Assembly: GCF_027595985.1 (NCBI RefSeq)
Contig: NC_073307.1
Span: 39,728,323 to 39,792,322, forward strand
Origin: Sorex araneus
Lineage: Eukaryota; Chordata; Mammalia; Eulipotyphla; Soricidae
Length of the DNA stretch: 64,000 nucleotides
Direction: 5' to 3'
Positions 22,070-33,395 of the stretch are shown here, piece by piece; the first letter of the stretch is position 1; the number at the start of each line of letters is the position of its first letter. The notes beneath the pieces are model-generated. The model saw nothing but the letters and a program-made list of their open reading frames with translations, ran no database searches and was not told where the DNA came from. A program made the translations under genes and the position numbers.

Positions 22070-23379
22070 GGAGACTGTCTGCCCACAATCTGAGAAGACT
22101 CCAGACTTCTGATAACCTGGGAGGGTACCTGAACATTTTTCAGTTTGGTGTCTCTGCAAAGAGTATTGGTGAAGCAATAGAGTTGAGTCTTGGCGTGGTG
22201 GGAAGCCATCTTTTAAACTTGGCACTTCCTTCCAGTTTCTGTACTCAATGAGATATTTGCCTTGGTTTCACTGTTTTTCACAGGTCAATACTAACAGAAA
22301 ATTTGTTCTTTTTGTCCCTGTGGGGCCCTCCTTTGATACCCCAAGATTCTATGATTCACAAGGCAGTCCCACAGGACTTGCCAAAAAATCATATATGTGC
22401 CAAATATTTATTAAAACAAAAGGATACAGAACAAAATCTATCAGGAAGGATCTAAGCATAGTCCACAGGAAAACAGGAGCTTGCTTCCAGTTTTTTTCCC
22501 AATGAGGACACACAAGTCTTCCTTCCTCAACACAGCTCTGTCAATATTTAGTAGCACAGTCTGTCAGGAAGCAGAAGAGAAACAGCACCTGACATTTCCA
22601 AAGGGTAGTGACTGCATAGACACCCTCTGCTTCTTCCCTAAGTCCAGATTACATTAAAACAATAACAACAGTTGTTCTGCAAAAACAACATTGTTTTCAT
22701 GAACAAGTTAGGCCTAGTGAGTTTCTCCTCCAATAGTCTGGGCATGATAGGATGACCCAAGAAATCCCAAATCCTGCCAATAGGCCATCTAAGAAAAGCA
22801 GTGTCAGCTCTGCTCTGTTAAACCTTGGCACCGGCATGGCAAACTCTTGAATCTAAAACCAGGACCTTGGGACTATCTCAAGTTCTCGTTGGGAAACATA
22901 CAATCATTGGAGAGTTTGATTTTCCGCAAAGAAGAAATAGCAGAGCTGAGCTGAAGGATGTCTGTTGCCTCATTGGTGTGACTTCTGTGAGATTGAGAGA
23001 GAAGGGTGGCCTTTGAGCAAGTGGTGTCCAGTGTTCAACTCCAACAAAGCAGTTTGAGTATGGTAGGACTTCTCAAACTGATAGATAGATAAGGATACTT
23101 TTGGATTCAACCATTCACAGTTCTACTTTTGAAAGCCAAATCAAAAGAAACTTGGACACATTGCGGGCCAGAAATGCATAAAAATATTTCATGCTACCAT
23201 GGGCTTGAAAGCTGAAGGTCCCAGAGGAGTGTTGATACACTGAAGATATAAGATCCAGTTTTCTGAATTTTATAATTCTTCTGGAATTAAAATGACTCTT
23301 GTTATTTTTAACAAGGAAAAAAATATCTTCCTCTTCATATTATCAACCCCGCCACACACTTTTTTTAAAAAAAAGGAAT
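22070..23379. other. Unassigned sequence, about 1.3 kb
   Basis: No repeat or exon is recognised. Open frames at 22248-22505 and 22825-23016 show no motif. Confidence 0.5.
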
Positions 23380-23920
23380 TGATCCAGCTATTTCAATTCT
23401 GGGTACTTACTGAATGGATACCAAAACACTGACTAAAAGAGATGTTTTTATCTCCACATTTGATTGTAACACTTCACAAAATCCAAAGCTGAAAACAACC
23501 CAACTGTTTATTGACAGATGAATGTATAAAAACGGTTGGGAATGAACACTCCAAGGAATACTATTTGGCTATAAAAGAAAAATGAAATCCAGCTACTTGC
23601 AACAACAACATGGATGGACCAACAGGGTACAATAGAGTGAAATAATATGGAAAAAGTGAAGTAATACAAATAAAGTCAGACACCATATGATTTTATTCAG
23701 ATGCAGTACATATAGAAATAAAACAAATGAAATAACTAAGCAAACTAGAAACAAACTTTTAGACTATGTGACCAAATTAGTGATTACCAGAAGAGGAAAG
23801 AGTAAAAGAGGGTAAAATGGATAGAAGAAATCAACAGTATGCTAGAGGGTAAACTTGGACTTCTGATGATATACATCTTATAGAATATACACATGTTTAT
23901 TTATAATATACACTAAAAAC
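23380..23920 (+). mobile_element. Ancient L1 fragment (ORF2 end and 3' UTR)
   Basis: 'ATCCAGCTATTTCAATTCTGGGTA', 'AAGCTGAAAACAACCCAACTG', 'AATACTATTTGGCTATAAAAG', 'ATGGATGGACC' and 'AGTGATTACCAGAAGAGG' follow the order of ancient mammalian L1 ORF2 C-terminus into 3' UTR. Confidence 0.85.
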
Positions 23921-24481
23921 CTACACCAATGCTACTTCAAATTTTTTAAGAGAAAAATGTATTGATATCTAGCCATATTTTTATTAATGCATCATGCATT
24001 ATATACATATATATATTTAAGAAATATGATAACATAAAACCCTGACTCTCCTGTATAGAGAAAATTCACTCAAGTTAAACATTTAATTCATAGAAATATT
24101 GTAGAGCACTGCCAACTTATTGACTGATGGAAAAAAAACTAAAACCATTTTCTTGAGGTGACACAACTAGGTATTAATAGATTAAGAACTCAATTCCATT
24201 TTTATCTGCCTTCAGAAGCTACTCATTCAGCATCTATAATAAACTATACTTTTAGAAAACATTTTCCTAGAGTATTTAGAAAAGCGTTTTATATTCCCAC
24301 ATATTTTAGGATGACATTTATTTTTCATTATAAAAGCAAGCAATTGTAAAGATGAAATGTACTGTATATCATAAATATTCACCCTTTCACACATATTATT
24401 ACCTTTTTCTTTAAAAGGTTTCCAGTGAAAACTAAACTCTACTGAAATTTGATCATCTATTTGAGGAATAAATGAACACCC
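23921..24481. other. Unassigned AT-rich sequence
   Basis: Nothing recognised. Confidence 0.5.
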
Positions 24482-24642
24482 TTTTTATTTTTCATGTTGG
24501 TGTGTGGGTCAAACCCTGTTTGGCTTATTCCTGGCCCTGTCCTCAAGGATCACTCCTGGCAGTGTTCAAGAGTCCATAAGATCAAACCTGTCAGTCTCAT
24601 GCAAAGGAAGTGCAAACCCGCTATACTACCTCTCTGGGCCCA
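24482..24642 (-). mobile_element. SOR-type SINE, old
   Basis: On minus the A-box region, decayed B box, 'CTTATGGACTCTTGAACACTGCCAGGAGTGATCC' and tail order are kept with many substitutions. Confidence 0.8.
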
Positions 24643-24825
24643 AATGAACACATTTTAAACAGCTGATAAGTTTTTAATCATTCTTCTTTATCTTTGAGTT
24701 AGAGATACAGTGAGACATCAACAACAAAATTTCATTCTAATAAAGTAATTTTTATGTTTACACATCTTTTATGGATCACTATCTGATTCTACAATAAAAA
24801 AATAAGGTTAAAACTTCTCAGCTTT

Positions 24826-25001
24826 GGGGCTGGAGCGATAGCACAGCGGGTAGGGCGTTTGCCTTGCACGCGGCCGACCCGGGTTCTAATCCCAGCATCC
24901 CATATGGTCCCCTGAGCACCGCCAGGAGTAATTCCTGAGTGTAGAACCAGGAGTAACCCCTGTGCATCGCCGGGTGTGACCCAGAAAGCAAAAAAAAAAA
25001 A
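24826..25001 (+). mobile_element. SOR SINE, young, with TSD
   Basis: Near-consensus head and body, A14-type tail. TSD AAACTTCTCAGCTTT (24811-24825) and AAACCTTCTCAGCTTT (25002-25017), one extra base. Confidence 0.97.
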
Positions 25002-25029
25002 AAACCTTCTCAGCTTTGACTTCAAAGGT

Positions 25030-25556
25030 ACATTTAGATGCCCAACTGCAAAAACAAGACAATTAGAAGCAAAGAATAAACAAATGGATCTACATAAAAT
25101 CAAAAGGCTTTTACATAGCAAAATGAACTAGCAAAAAAAAAGGCAGTCTATAAAACTTTTTTTAAAAAAGATATTTGCACATCATACATCCAATAAAGAG
25201 TTGAGATTCAGAATATATATTCACAAAACAAAGATATTTGTACATCATATGTTCAAAACTGGGTTGAGATCAGAAATTCATGAACTTCAAAACAAAAGGA
25301 AACAACCCACTTTTTTAATAAGCAAAGCACCTGAACATAGAGTTCTTTGGAAATGGCTTATAGATAAAAGAAAAGCTGCTCAATACCACTTATCATTAGG
25401 AAAATGTAAATCAAAGTCCAGTGATCTACCTAGCACCTTACATGTATAAAAATGACCTATATCAGAAATAAAAGATTGGATATAAGTTTTGGTGAGAATA
25501 TGGAGAAAAGGAAAACTGGTAAACTGTGGAAAGGAATGGTAATCTTTAATCAAATT
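25030..25556 (+). mobile_element. Ancient L1 fragment
   Basis: 'GGATCTACATAAAATCAAAAGGCTTTTACATAGCAAA', 'GATATTTGCACATCATA' and 'AGAATATGGAGAAAAGG' match the ORF2 C-terminal region of old mammalian L1s. Confidence 0.78.
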
Positions 25557-25740
25557 ATTCTTTTTTTAGCTTATTTTTAAAATCGATCCCCATTGGGTAC
25601 AGCTACAGATTTACAAACTTTCCTGGTTATGTTTCCGTCATACAATGATCAAGTACCCACCCCTCTAACAGTGCCCATTCTCCACCACCAATGATCCCAG
25701 TGTGCCCCCCCCCCCGCACCCTCACCCAATCCTTCTCTCA
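25557..25740 (-). mobile_element. L1 3' end
   Basis: T-run, 'ACAGATTTACAAACTTTCCTGGTTATGTTTC', 'CCCATTCTCCACCACCAATGATCCCAGTGTG' and C-run are the minus-strand L1 3' UTR end. Confidence 0.85.
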
Positions 25741-26024
25741 GTGAAGAAGTCAGGTCCTGTTCCCATTATGTTGAAAACAATATCCAGCAACCATGTGATT
25801 TGGTACTCTCAAAGGATTTGTTTCTCAGACATGACCATTACTCATTCTTTCAAAAGCAAAGCCAAGATTTCATATGACCCTTCTTGGCAGCCTGAGAATT
25901 TTGCCCTGGGACAAAGCAACATATAGAACTACAGTGCATGGGAGATGAACCTTCTCCCAGGTGAGAGAAAATACCACCATAAAAAATGCAGATCAGGAGC
26001 TTACCCAAACTCATACCTCTGTGA
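25741..26024. other. Unassigned sequence
   Basis: Possibly more of an old L1 3' UTR; not confirmed. Confidence 0.35.
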
Positions 26025-26035
26025 ACATATGCGCA

Positions 26036-26080
<45 letters not shown>
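26025..26080 (+). repeat. Alternating purine-pyrimidine tract, (GC)n(AC)n
   Basis: 56 bp of strict alternation: ATATGCGCATGCGC, GCGCGC, then about 18 CA units. A classical Z-DNA-prone sequence. Confidence 0.95.
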
Positions 26081-26082
<2 letters not shown>

Positions 26083-27757
26083 ACCATACACATGAACCTG
26101 ACAGGCCAACGAAAGCATGAAGTACAACTGAGAGCAGAGAAGATAAAAATGAACTGCCTTAAGATAACCTGAATGCCCAGGCTCCCTTGGAAAATCTTTA
26201 CAAACCTTTAGAGGTATGTGCACCATTAATGAAGAAACACCCATCTCTATTTGCTTCTAGTCTAGCTTTGAGGGAACTACTGAGTAGTGAGAGGTCTAAG
26301 TGTATTTAGAAAAGTCTTCCAGCACCTTGTAGTGCCATCAGCTATGCCTCACATTTGAGCAGGACTGGAGACTTTGCTTGGTGACCTGGTGGAGTTGCAA
26401 TTCCTTGAAGACTGAAGTCACAGGTTGTGTTTGTAATCCAGCAGGACAGTAGGCCAATTCTCCCCTTCGACAGGATTATATCTCAGGCTCCCAGCTTAGA
26501 TGGGGCCAGACACTACGCTCTACATTTGGGCAGGAGTACAGATGTCATTCTCTGTCTAAGCAAGGATGGGCAGGTATGTGCCCCATTAATGAAGAAATGT
26601 CATACCTCCCCAGATGGGCAGGCTTAGAGTCCAGGCTGTCAGCGGCAGATGGGAGAATGAAAGGTCGGCTGGCTGGGGCCCCAAGTCTGTCAGAACTGCC
26701 ACCCCCATGGCCCTTACTCAGCTCGGCAGTAAGCTGCCAAATGTTGGGGTCTTATCCCCGTGCCATCATGACAGAAAAGATTGGTCCAGATCTGGGGGCT
26801 GCTTAATGTGAGCTCTCTATTTCCACCTGATCCCCACAGCTTGAACCATGGAGGGCCCCCTGGTGCTCTTAGTCAAGGGAGACTTCAGAAAGCATTTCTC
26901 CGCTCTAGGGAGGCTGAGTTCACCTCAGCCTCTGTTCTTCCAGAGAAGCCTGGGCACAGGGCCAGTTCGATGCACAAGGCACTGCTCCAGCCAGTGGGAT
27001 GGACCAAGCCGAGAGCAAGCCCGAGTGCGCCAGCATCTCACACCCTCCCAGTCGCCATGCCCAGGTCCTTGCCGTTCAGCAGACACTTCAGCCTGACTCC
27101 CAGGTTCTGGGCTTTTCACCTCCACCTCCTGTCTACTTGGATTTCTGAGGAAAGGGTATGTTACGGTGTCATTTAAAACCACATTGGGTATTATATTGGT
27201 TGCATTTAACAGTGCCAGTCACCTTATGTTAAGTGGAAAAAGATTTCTGAGTGAAAAAAATATAAAATAAATGTGGTGCATCTCCATGAATAGAGAGTGT
27301 GGGGTCATTTTAGTTTTCTTAAAATATTTCAACTATTCCCAAGGTTCCACCCAGTGATGGAAACACAGAGAGAGGCCAAGCACAGAAGCGGATCTATTCT
27401 CACTCATATGAGGCACAGCACTGCGGGTTCACAGGCCCGAGACTTTGAACCCCGAGCATCGACAAGGCAGACAGTAGGTAGTCTTTCCAAGCTACACAGC
27501 AGGATTCAGGATATCAGAGCGGGTCATATCTTGTACTTACGCATGTCAGCTATATTCCAGTCTTATCTAGAGTACAGCAGAAGCAGATGTGCATTCCCAC
27601 ATTTCAGTTCTTATCTATCTTACATGGAGCAATAATATTCTGCACATGCATTATCCATCAGACTTTCCATCTTTAGGGAAACACTTGCTAGAATGAGGCA
27701 GAGAGACCTTGGGTGCTGTTTTGAGCCTAAGGGGAAGCTGGAGGAGCTGCTTATTTT
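26081..27757. other. Unassigned sequence, about 1.7 kb
   Basis: No gene is recognised. Holds a 27-bp direct repeat (26212 and 26572) and a relatively GC-rich stretch (26600-27130) whose open frames (26781-27176 and others) have no known motif. Confidence 0.45.
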
Positions 27758-27919
27758 TTTATTTTTTTATTTTTTCTTTTTGGGTCATACCTGGCAATGC
27801 ACAGGGGATACTCCTGGCTCGTACAGTGCTCGGGGGACCACATAGGATGCTGGGAATCGAACCTGGGTCGGCCGAATGCAAGGCAAATGCCCTACCCGCT
27901 GTGCTATCACTCCAGCCCC
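27758..27919 (-). mobile_element. SOR SINE
   Basis: Minus copy; T-rich left end, CGAACCTGGGTCGGCCGAATGC, head at 27919 (GGGGCTGGAGTGATAGCACA on minus). Flanking TACTTATTTT-like bases (27749 and 27921) are a probable TSD. About 20 bp of the body are missing. Confidence 0.94.
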
Positions 27920-28073
27920 ATACTTATTTTCAAAATGGGTGCACGTTTGTCTCATACTTCAAATGGCTTCACTATGACCTCACAAGAAACTTTGTGTCTC
28001 ACCAACAAATACCCCCAGTGCTATGTAATCTCACCAATGGCCAAGATACAGAGACTATAAAACAAAGCTCCCA

Positions 28074-28258
28074 TGGGGGCTGGAGCGATAGCACAGCGGG
28101 TGGGGCATTTGCCTTGCACGTGGCCGACCCGGGTTCGATTCCCAGCATCCCATATAGTCCCCCGAGCACCGCCAGGGGTGATTTCTGAGTGCAGAGCCAG
28201 GAGTAACCCCTGAGCATCGTCGGGTGTGACCCAAAAAGCAAAAAAAAAAAAAAAAAAA
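28074..28258 (+). mobile_element. SOR SINE, young, with TSD
   Basis: Near-consensus head (GGGGGCTGGAGCGATAGCAC), full body and long A-tail. TSD AAAGCTCCCA at 28064-28073 and 28259-28268. Confidence 0.97.
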
Positions 28259-28289
28259 AAAGCTCCCAAAAGAGCGGCTGCACAACCTC

Positions 28290-28297
28290 TTTATTTT

Positions 28298-28336
<39 letters not shown>

Positions 28337-28338
28337 TT
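28290..28338 (+). repeat. (TTTA)n microsatellite
   Basis: About 12 tetranucleotide units between a SOR SINE and a truncated RTE-SINE. Confidence 0.95.
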
Positions 28339-28514
28339 CCCTGCATATGGCAGAGCCTGGCAAGCTACCTGTGACATATTTGATATGCCAAAAACAGTAA
28401 CAACAATGTGCTCTTTGTGTTCCTGTAGCAAGCAGACGCCATTGGGCTACACTAGCACACGACAGGGACAAATGAAGACGTTACTGGTGCCTGCTCGAGC
28501 AAATTGATGAACAT
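28339..28514 (+). mobile_element. RTE-derived SINE, long type, 5' truncated
   Basis: Leader blocks (CATATGGCAGAGCCTGGCAAGC, GATATGCCAAAAACAGTAAC) join at 'AACAACAATG/TGCTCTTTGTG' to the RTE 3' end (TTCCTGTAGCAAGCAGACGC, CCATTGGGCTACACTAGCAC, GACAGGGACAAATGAAGACG, CGAGCAAATTGATGAAC). The matching part of the LINE 3' end is at 52386-52490 (minus). Confidence 0.92.
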
Positions 28515-28596
28515 ATAGTACTATATTGTGTACTATATGGATGTCAGTGATACAGTGATTCCCAAAGTTCCTATGAAATTGAGGCTAATTTTTGTT

Positions 28597-28760
28597 CCTG
28601 TTTGCAAGCCACACACAGTGATACACAGGGTCCAGTCACTGCTCTGTACTCGGGGAACACTTCTGGCAGAGTCCAGGGACCATAGGTCATGCCAGGGATT
28701 AAACCAAGGCCAACTGCATACAAGGCAAGAACTTTACCCACTATACTATCTCTCTGGTTC
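28597..28760 (-). mobile_element. SOR-type SINE, old
   Basis: CAAGCCACACACAGTGATACACAGG..GAACACTTCTGGCAG..GGACCATAGG..CAAGGCAAGAAC..ACTATCTCTCTGG keeps the order of the reverse-complement SOR blocks. Confidence 0.85.
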
Positions 28761-28836
28761 ATAATTTCTTAATAATACAAATATATAGTGTGCATATATA
28801 TTTATATAATATGCATGTATGTGTGTGAATGTATAT
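28761..28836. repeat. TA/TG low-complexity
   Basis: AT-rich alternating bases directly left of the LTR start; this may hide the LTR TSD. Confidence 0.7.
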
Positions 28837-29040
28837 TGTAGGATAACGTTGGTTTGCCCTTCCTCCCTGGCCACTGGGAGCTTGCATTTGTTGATTGCCC
28901 AGCAACCTGTCAATTACCTTTGTCTTCTGGTCAGACTCTGACTAGTATATACTGTCTTTCTCTTATGCTTAACGTCCTTTGCATGGTTAGTTCTTTCAGA
29001 GCAATTGCTCTTTTGTAAGGATACAGGAAGATAGTTAAAA

Positions 29041-29061
29041 AAGACTACCACAACACCCAAA

Positions 29062-29142
<81 letters not shown>

Positions 29143-29351
29143 AAAAGGGAATGCCCTGCTACAAAAGGGGGTGGAGTGGAGGGGGTGGGTGGGGGTAGTG
29201 GGAGGGATGCTGGGACCATTGGTGGTGGAAAATGCACACTGGTGGAGGGATGGATACTCGATCATGGTATGACTGAAATGCAAGCATGAAAGTTTGCAGG
29301 TCTGTAACTGTATCTCATGGTGATTCATTAATAATTTTTTTTAAAAAAAAA
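29041..29351 (+). mobile_element. L1 3' end nested in LTR
   Basis: Starts at 'CCACAACACCCAAAAGGAGAG', has a large GA expansion, then the short-type L1 3' UTR and A-tail. Probable TSD AAAAAAGAC / AAAAATGAC. Confidence 0.88.
29063..29141 (+). repeat. (GA)n microsatellite
   Basis: About 39 GA units with one GG interruption, grown from the 'AGAGAGAG' run of the L1 3' UTR. Confidence 0.98.
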
Positions 29352-29984
29352 TGACAAGCCTGTGGCTTGAGAGTTGATTGACTCCAGATAATCTCCTCCA
29401 GATAATAATCTCCTGGACATCTGCTCTCTCAACTTAAGCCTCAGTTGCCTTACTTCCTAGATCCCCCAAAGCAGGGTCCTGATGAAGGACTGGATGGATC
29501 CAAGGCAAAGGGTGAGCTATGAGCTACCCTGGCATCGAAATGGGCCTGGCCAAAGTGCCCTAATGCTTAACTATAAGTTAAGAGTGTGGTCATGGACAGA
29601 TTATGTCATGATACAAAAGTAATAACTAGATTTGGACACTGCTGGGGTTGGGAATGATTGATCTGGCCTGAGCACTGTAGTCTGAGTCTGTGGTAAGATG
29701 TTCCCAGGAAAGTCACCCTACAAGCCTAAAAGTGTCTATTACTGTGCCCATACAGAATGGTAAATATTAGGAAGGAGAATTAAAGATGCTAATTAGGTTG
29801 CAGGTCTAAGGAGAGGAGAAACACACATTGAGGGCTGTTTTGCCCTTGAGGGCTACAGGTGGCCAGGAAGTCTAGAAAAATATTTTTGATCATGCTCCCC
29901 ATGGGAAGGCACGGTTGGGGAGGTGTGGTGAGAGGATAAAAAAGAGAGGCTTCAAGGAGAAAGGGATTGTTGGATTCTGGGAGA

Positions 29985-30060
29985 AATGGATTGATTGTTG
30001 GATTGATGGTTGGTTGGATGGATGGATGGAAGGATTGATGGATTGATTGAAGGAGAGATG
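29985..30060 (+). repeat. (GGAT/GATT)n degenerate repeat
   Basis: Imperfect GGATGGATTGATT units inside the U3 part of the LTR; absent from the other copies. Confidence 0.85.
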
Positions 30061-30400
30061 GTTATGGAGTTAGTAGAAAGACAGAAAGACAGCAGAGGGG
30101 GAGAGAGGAGACTAACACAGCAGGAAGAAAGAATTGTGTGGTTAGACAGAGACACAGAGAGGGAGGGTTGGAGAGAGCTGGGAGAGAGGAGAGAGTGAAT
30201 AAACAGCAACTAATCAGCAACCAGCTTGGCCCTTGTTCTTCCTTCGACTGTCCAAGGCAACAGCTGTCCTGGGTGGAGAAGTGGCTTGGACCACCAAACA
30301 CAAGTGAGGAGAAAGACCCTCTCGGAGAGCTCACAAGGGGCTTAAACAGCCCTGAGGTTGGGGATTTTCACAGCCCACACGCGAGCAGGGGATTTGTACA

Positions 30401-31569
30401 ATATACAATTTTTACAACACTGTTTCAACATTGAAACAGCTTCAGTCTATATCATATATAGGGGGTATCCCATAAAGCATTTAAAAAATGTTAAATGCTC
30501 TTTTTTAAATTCTATCTTTTCTACAGATAAACATGCTGTATATTTGAAACTTTTTTAAATTTTACATTCCTTTTATTCTGGAAGTTTACATATAATCTGC
30601 AGACTCCAAGAATAAAATCATGTCCAAACAGCATACTTCATCTTGAAGGACAACAACGAAAAATCTTCTATATTCAGGTGTATATCCTGGTACATAATGG
30701 ACACGGATTACAATGTGCTATGAATCTGGTGAGTTGAGTTTAGGATAAATTGCAAAATTTTCTCTCTATAAACCAATTTTTTTCCAAGCTGAGATTTTAT
30801 TGATGCTCATACTGTTCTTATTTTTTGTTCATTTAATGGTAAATTACCTGGTTACCTAAAAGCAATAATAAACTAACTTCTTTTTTGATTCCTTTTAAAG
30901 CAATTTTTAAAATTACAGTCTGAAAAATAAATGGAAAAGAGGGTGACTCACTCTCTGAAATCGTTTATATTCTGTCCTTTTTCTCATTTCCCAGTCGAAA
31001 ATGTTCCCATCTTCTCACTAACCATCATCACCTTAACAGTCTTTGCAGTGTTTCTACAAATGAAGCCTATACCAGTTACACTGAGATATCTGTAATAACA
31101 GAAACATTGTGCCATTAACCCACTGGCAACCAGGACACTTCATGTCAAACACATAATCAATTTCACCCTGCAAACAACCCTACCCACTGTCTAGCCCTTT
31201 ACTTGTTCTAGATTCTGCCCACATTTAAACTCAGCATCTCAACTGGCAAGAGCCCAATTTTGAGAGGTAACAAGCCAAACCCCCTTAATAAGATTAAGGA
31301 TTTGAGAAGAGGAGTGTACCCACACACACAATCCACCATTTTGCAAGGCTGTTGAATGGACAGAGAAGTGACTTTTTTAGAATAGGTGTGTGGATGTCCA
31401 GGTAGGACCTCAGTACCCCCAGGTAGGGGCAACCTGCACTATGGATATTGCAGTATCTAAAGTAAGGGTGAACTCAAGGTGATGGTCCTCAGGATGCTGA
31501 CCAGAATTTAAGCAGAATACCCATTTGTCAATCTATAGCTAGTAACTATGTAGTACACACCCCTTGTCC
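30401..31569. other. Unassigned sequence, about 1.2 kb
   Basis: No repeat or gene is recognised. Confidence 0.5.
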
Positions 31570-31585
31570 ACACATTCACTTTTTT

Positions 31586-31787
31586 GTGGTGTTTTTTTTT
31601 GTTTTTTGTTTTTTGTTTGTTTTGCTTTTGGGGTCATACCTGGCGATGCACAGGGTCTACTCCTGGCTCTGCACTCAGGAATTACCCCTGGCAGTGCTCA
31701 GGGGACCATATGGGATGCTGGGAATCAAACCCGGGCCAGCTGCATGCAAGGCAAACGCCCTACACACTGTGCTATTGCTCCAGCCCC
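31586..31787 (-). mobile_element. SOR SINE with TSD
   Basis: Minus copy with (TTTTTTG)n left end and head at 31787 (GGGGCTGGAGCAATAGCACA on minus). TSD ACACATTCACTTTTTT (31570-31585) and ACATATTCACTTTTTT (31788-31803). Confidence 0.96.
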
Positions 31788-31803
31788 ACATATTCACTTT
31801 TTT

Positions 31804-32339
31804 ACAAAAGTATCTACAATGGGAAACTTTGCTGCAACAGGAGATTCTTGGCAGACAGACTATGTCAGTAACACGGGAAGTGCCAGGAGGACTGGAAGAT
31901 CACAGGGCACAAGGGCATTATAATATGCCTCACCTCTCAAAATGAAACTCAAAAAGTGTTGGATACAGCAAAAGAATACAGAGGGGATCAAGGGGGTGTA
32001 AACCTGACTCCATATATATGAAAGTCAAGGGCTGACTCCACTAATCGATGGTGAGAGAAGTCAGAAGAGCATCTTCCCAGTCAGCCAGTGAAGGACCTTT
32101 TTCTTTGCCATCTCAGCTAAGAAAAATTTAAGCTCCTCTCACCTACTTAACTCACAAATCCAGACTGTAGGATTTGAGTTATATTAAAAAAAAATTCTGA
32201 CTAATGAACAATGAACTACATATTTAAGTACACAAGTTGATGCTTTTGGGAAATCTTACAAACCCATACAAACTGACAATTCCATCATTGCGAACAGCAA
32301 GTTTCAGTGAGCCCTTTTCCAGCCAACTGGCCTTCCTGC
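31804..32339. other. Unassigned sequence
   Basis: Nothing recognised. Confidence 0.5.
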
Positions 32340-33200
32340 ACTGAGGCAATGGCTACTCTGCTTTCCGTCACTATTGACTTGTTTAGTTAGCCCTTGAACT
32401 TCATGTGCATGGAATTGTACTTATGGCCCTTTTATGCCAGAGTTCTTTCACACTAAATATTTTTAAGATTCGGTGTTTTTGGTTTTATCAGAAGTCATTT
32501 CTTTTTTTTCCTACTGAATAGTATTTTTACAGATATGTTAAGATACAATTTGTTTCTCTTTTTCTGCTTTGCTGCTGACTTTTAATAATTATAAAGCATC
32601 TAAGAAGACACCTGCATAGATATTATATAGAGACAGCTTTTTGTTTCTCTCAATGATTGTTAGACTAGAATCGCTGGATCATAGGGGAGGTGTTTATTTA
32701 ACTACATAACTGTCCAATAGTTTTTTCAAAATGCTTGTACAGTTTTATATTTCTACCAGAGGTACATGAGAGTTATGGTAGTTTTATCTCTTTGCCAATA
32801 TTTGGCATTATCCATCTGTTTGATTTGAGGCACTCCAGTGGGTACATAGTGGCATCTTATGTGGCTATGGATTGTATTTCCCTGACAACTACTGATGAGT
32901 ATCTCCCTTTTCAGGTAGTTACTTTATGTACTTTGCCTATATATTATTTCAAGAAGTGTTTGAGTCTTTCGCACATGAGTTGTTGGGTTGGTTTTCATTA
33001 TTGAGCTGTAGAAACTGCAAGAAATATGTGCAATGGTTATTTTCTCCCAGCTGATGGCTTACCTTTTTACTTTGCTAACAATATTTTGTCTTAATGAGAA
33101 CAAGAATGTTGTAATGCTGCAGAAGTCAAATTTACTACTTTCCCCCCTTCGATGGCTACTGCTTTCAGTGCCCTGTTTACATTTTAACAACCTTAACTCT
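32340..33200 (-). mobile_element. Ancient L1 fragment
   Basis: 'TGGCCTTCCTGCACTGAGGCAATGG'-type start is uncertain, but 'AGAATCGCTGGATCATAGG', 'ACTGTCCAATAGTTTTTTCAAAATG', 'ATTTCTACCAGAGGTACATGAGAGTT' and 'GGCATCTTATGTGGCTATGGATTGTATTTCCCTGA' follow the minus strand of old mammalian L1 ORF2/3' UTR. Confidence 0.82.
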
Positions 33201-33344
33201 CAACTTATATACATAAATGAGAGTGAAAAAATGGCACCTGTTCCAATGAAGCTGTTTCCTCATAAGAGGAGAAACACTATGAAGTATTTTCCTTTCTTTC
33301 TCTTTCTCCTCCACATCTTCTCCCACTCTCTTCTCCATCCCCCC

Positions 33345-33345
<1 letters not shown>

Positions 33346-33393
<48 letters not shown>

Positions 33394-33395
33394 CA
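33346..33395 (+). repeat. (CA)n microsatellite
   Basis: About 24 CA units with one AA interruption near 33378. Confidence 0.98.

Larger units (their letters stand above)
28837..30400 (+). mobile_element. Solo LTR with nested L1 3' end
   Basis: Starts TGTAGGATAACG and ends GGATTTGTACA. The central block (GAGCTACCCTGGCATCGAAATGG, CTTAACTATAAGTTAAG) matches the other LTRs. TATA-like GGATAAAAAAGAG (29933) and AATAAA (30198-30203) are in order. An L1 3' fragment sits at about 29041-29351. Flanking hexamers (GTATAT and ATATAC) do not match, so a TSD is not demonstrated. Confidence 0.88.

Noticed and set aside
26781..27176. 131-codon open frame in a GC-rich stretch, with a splice-acceptor-like CCCCACAG before a CCATGG
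   Set aside because: No known protein motif; several other frames are equally open in the same GC-rich DNA. Not enough to call an exon.
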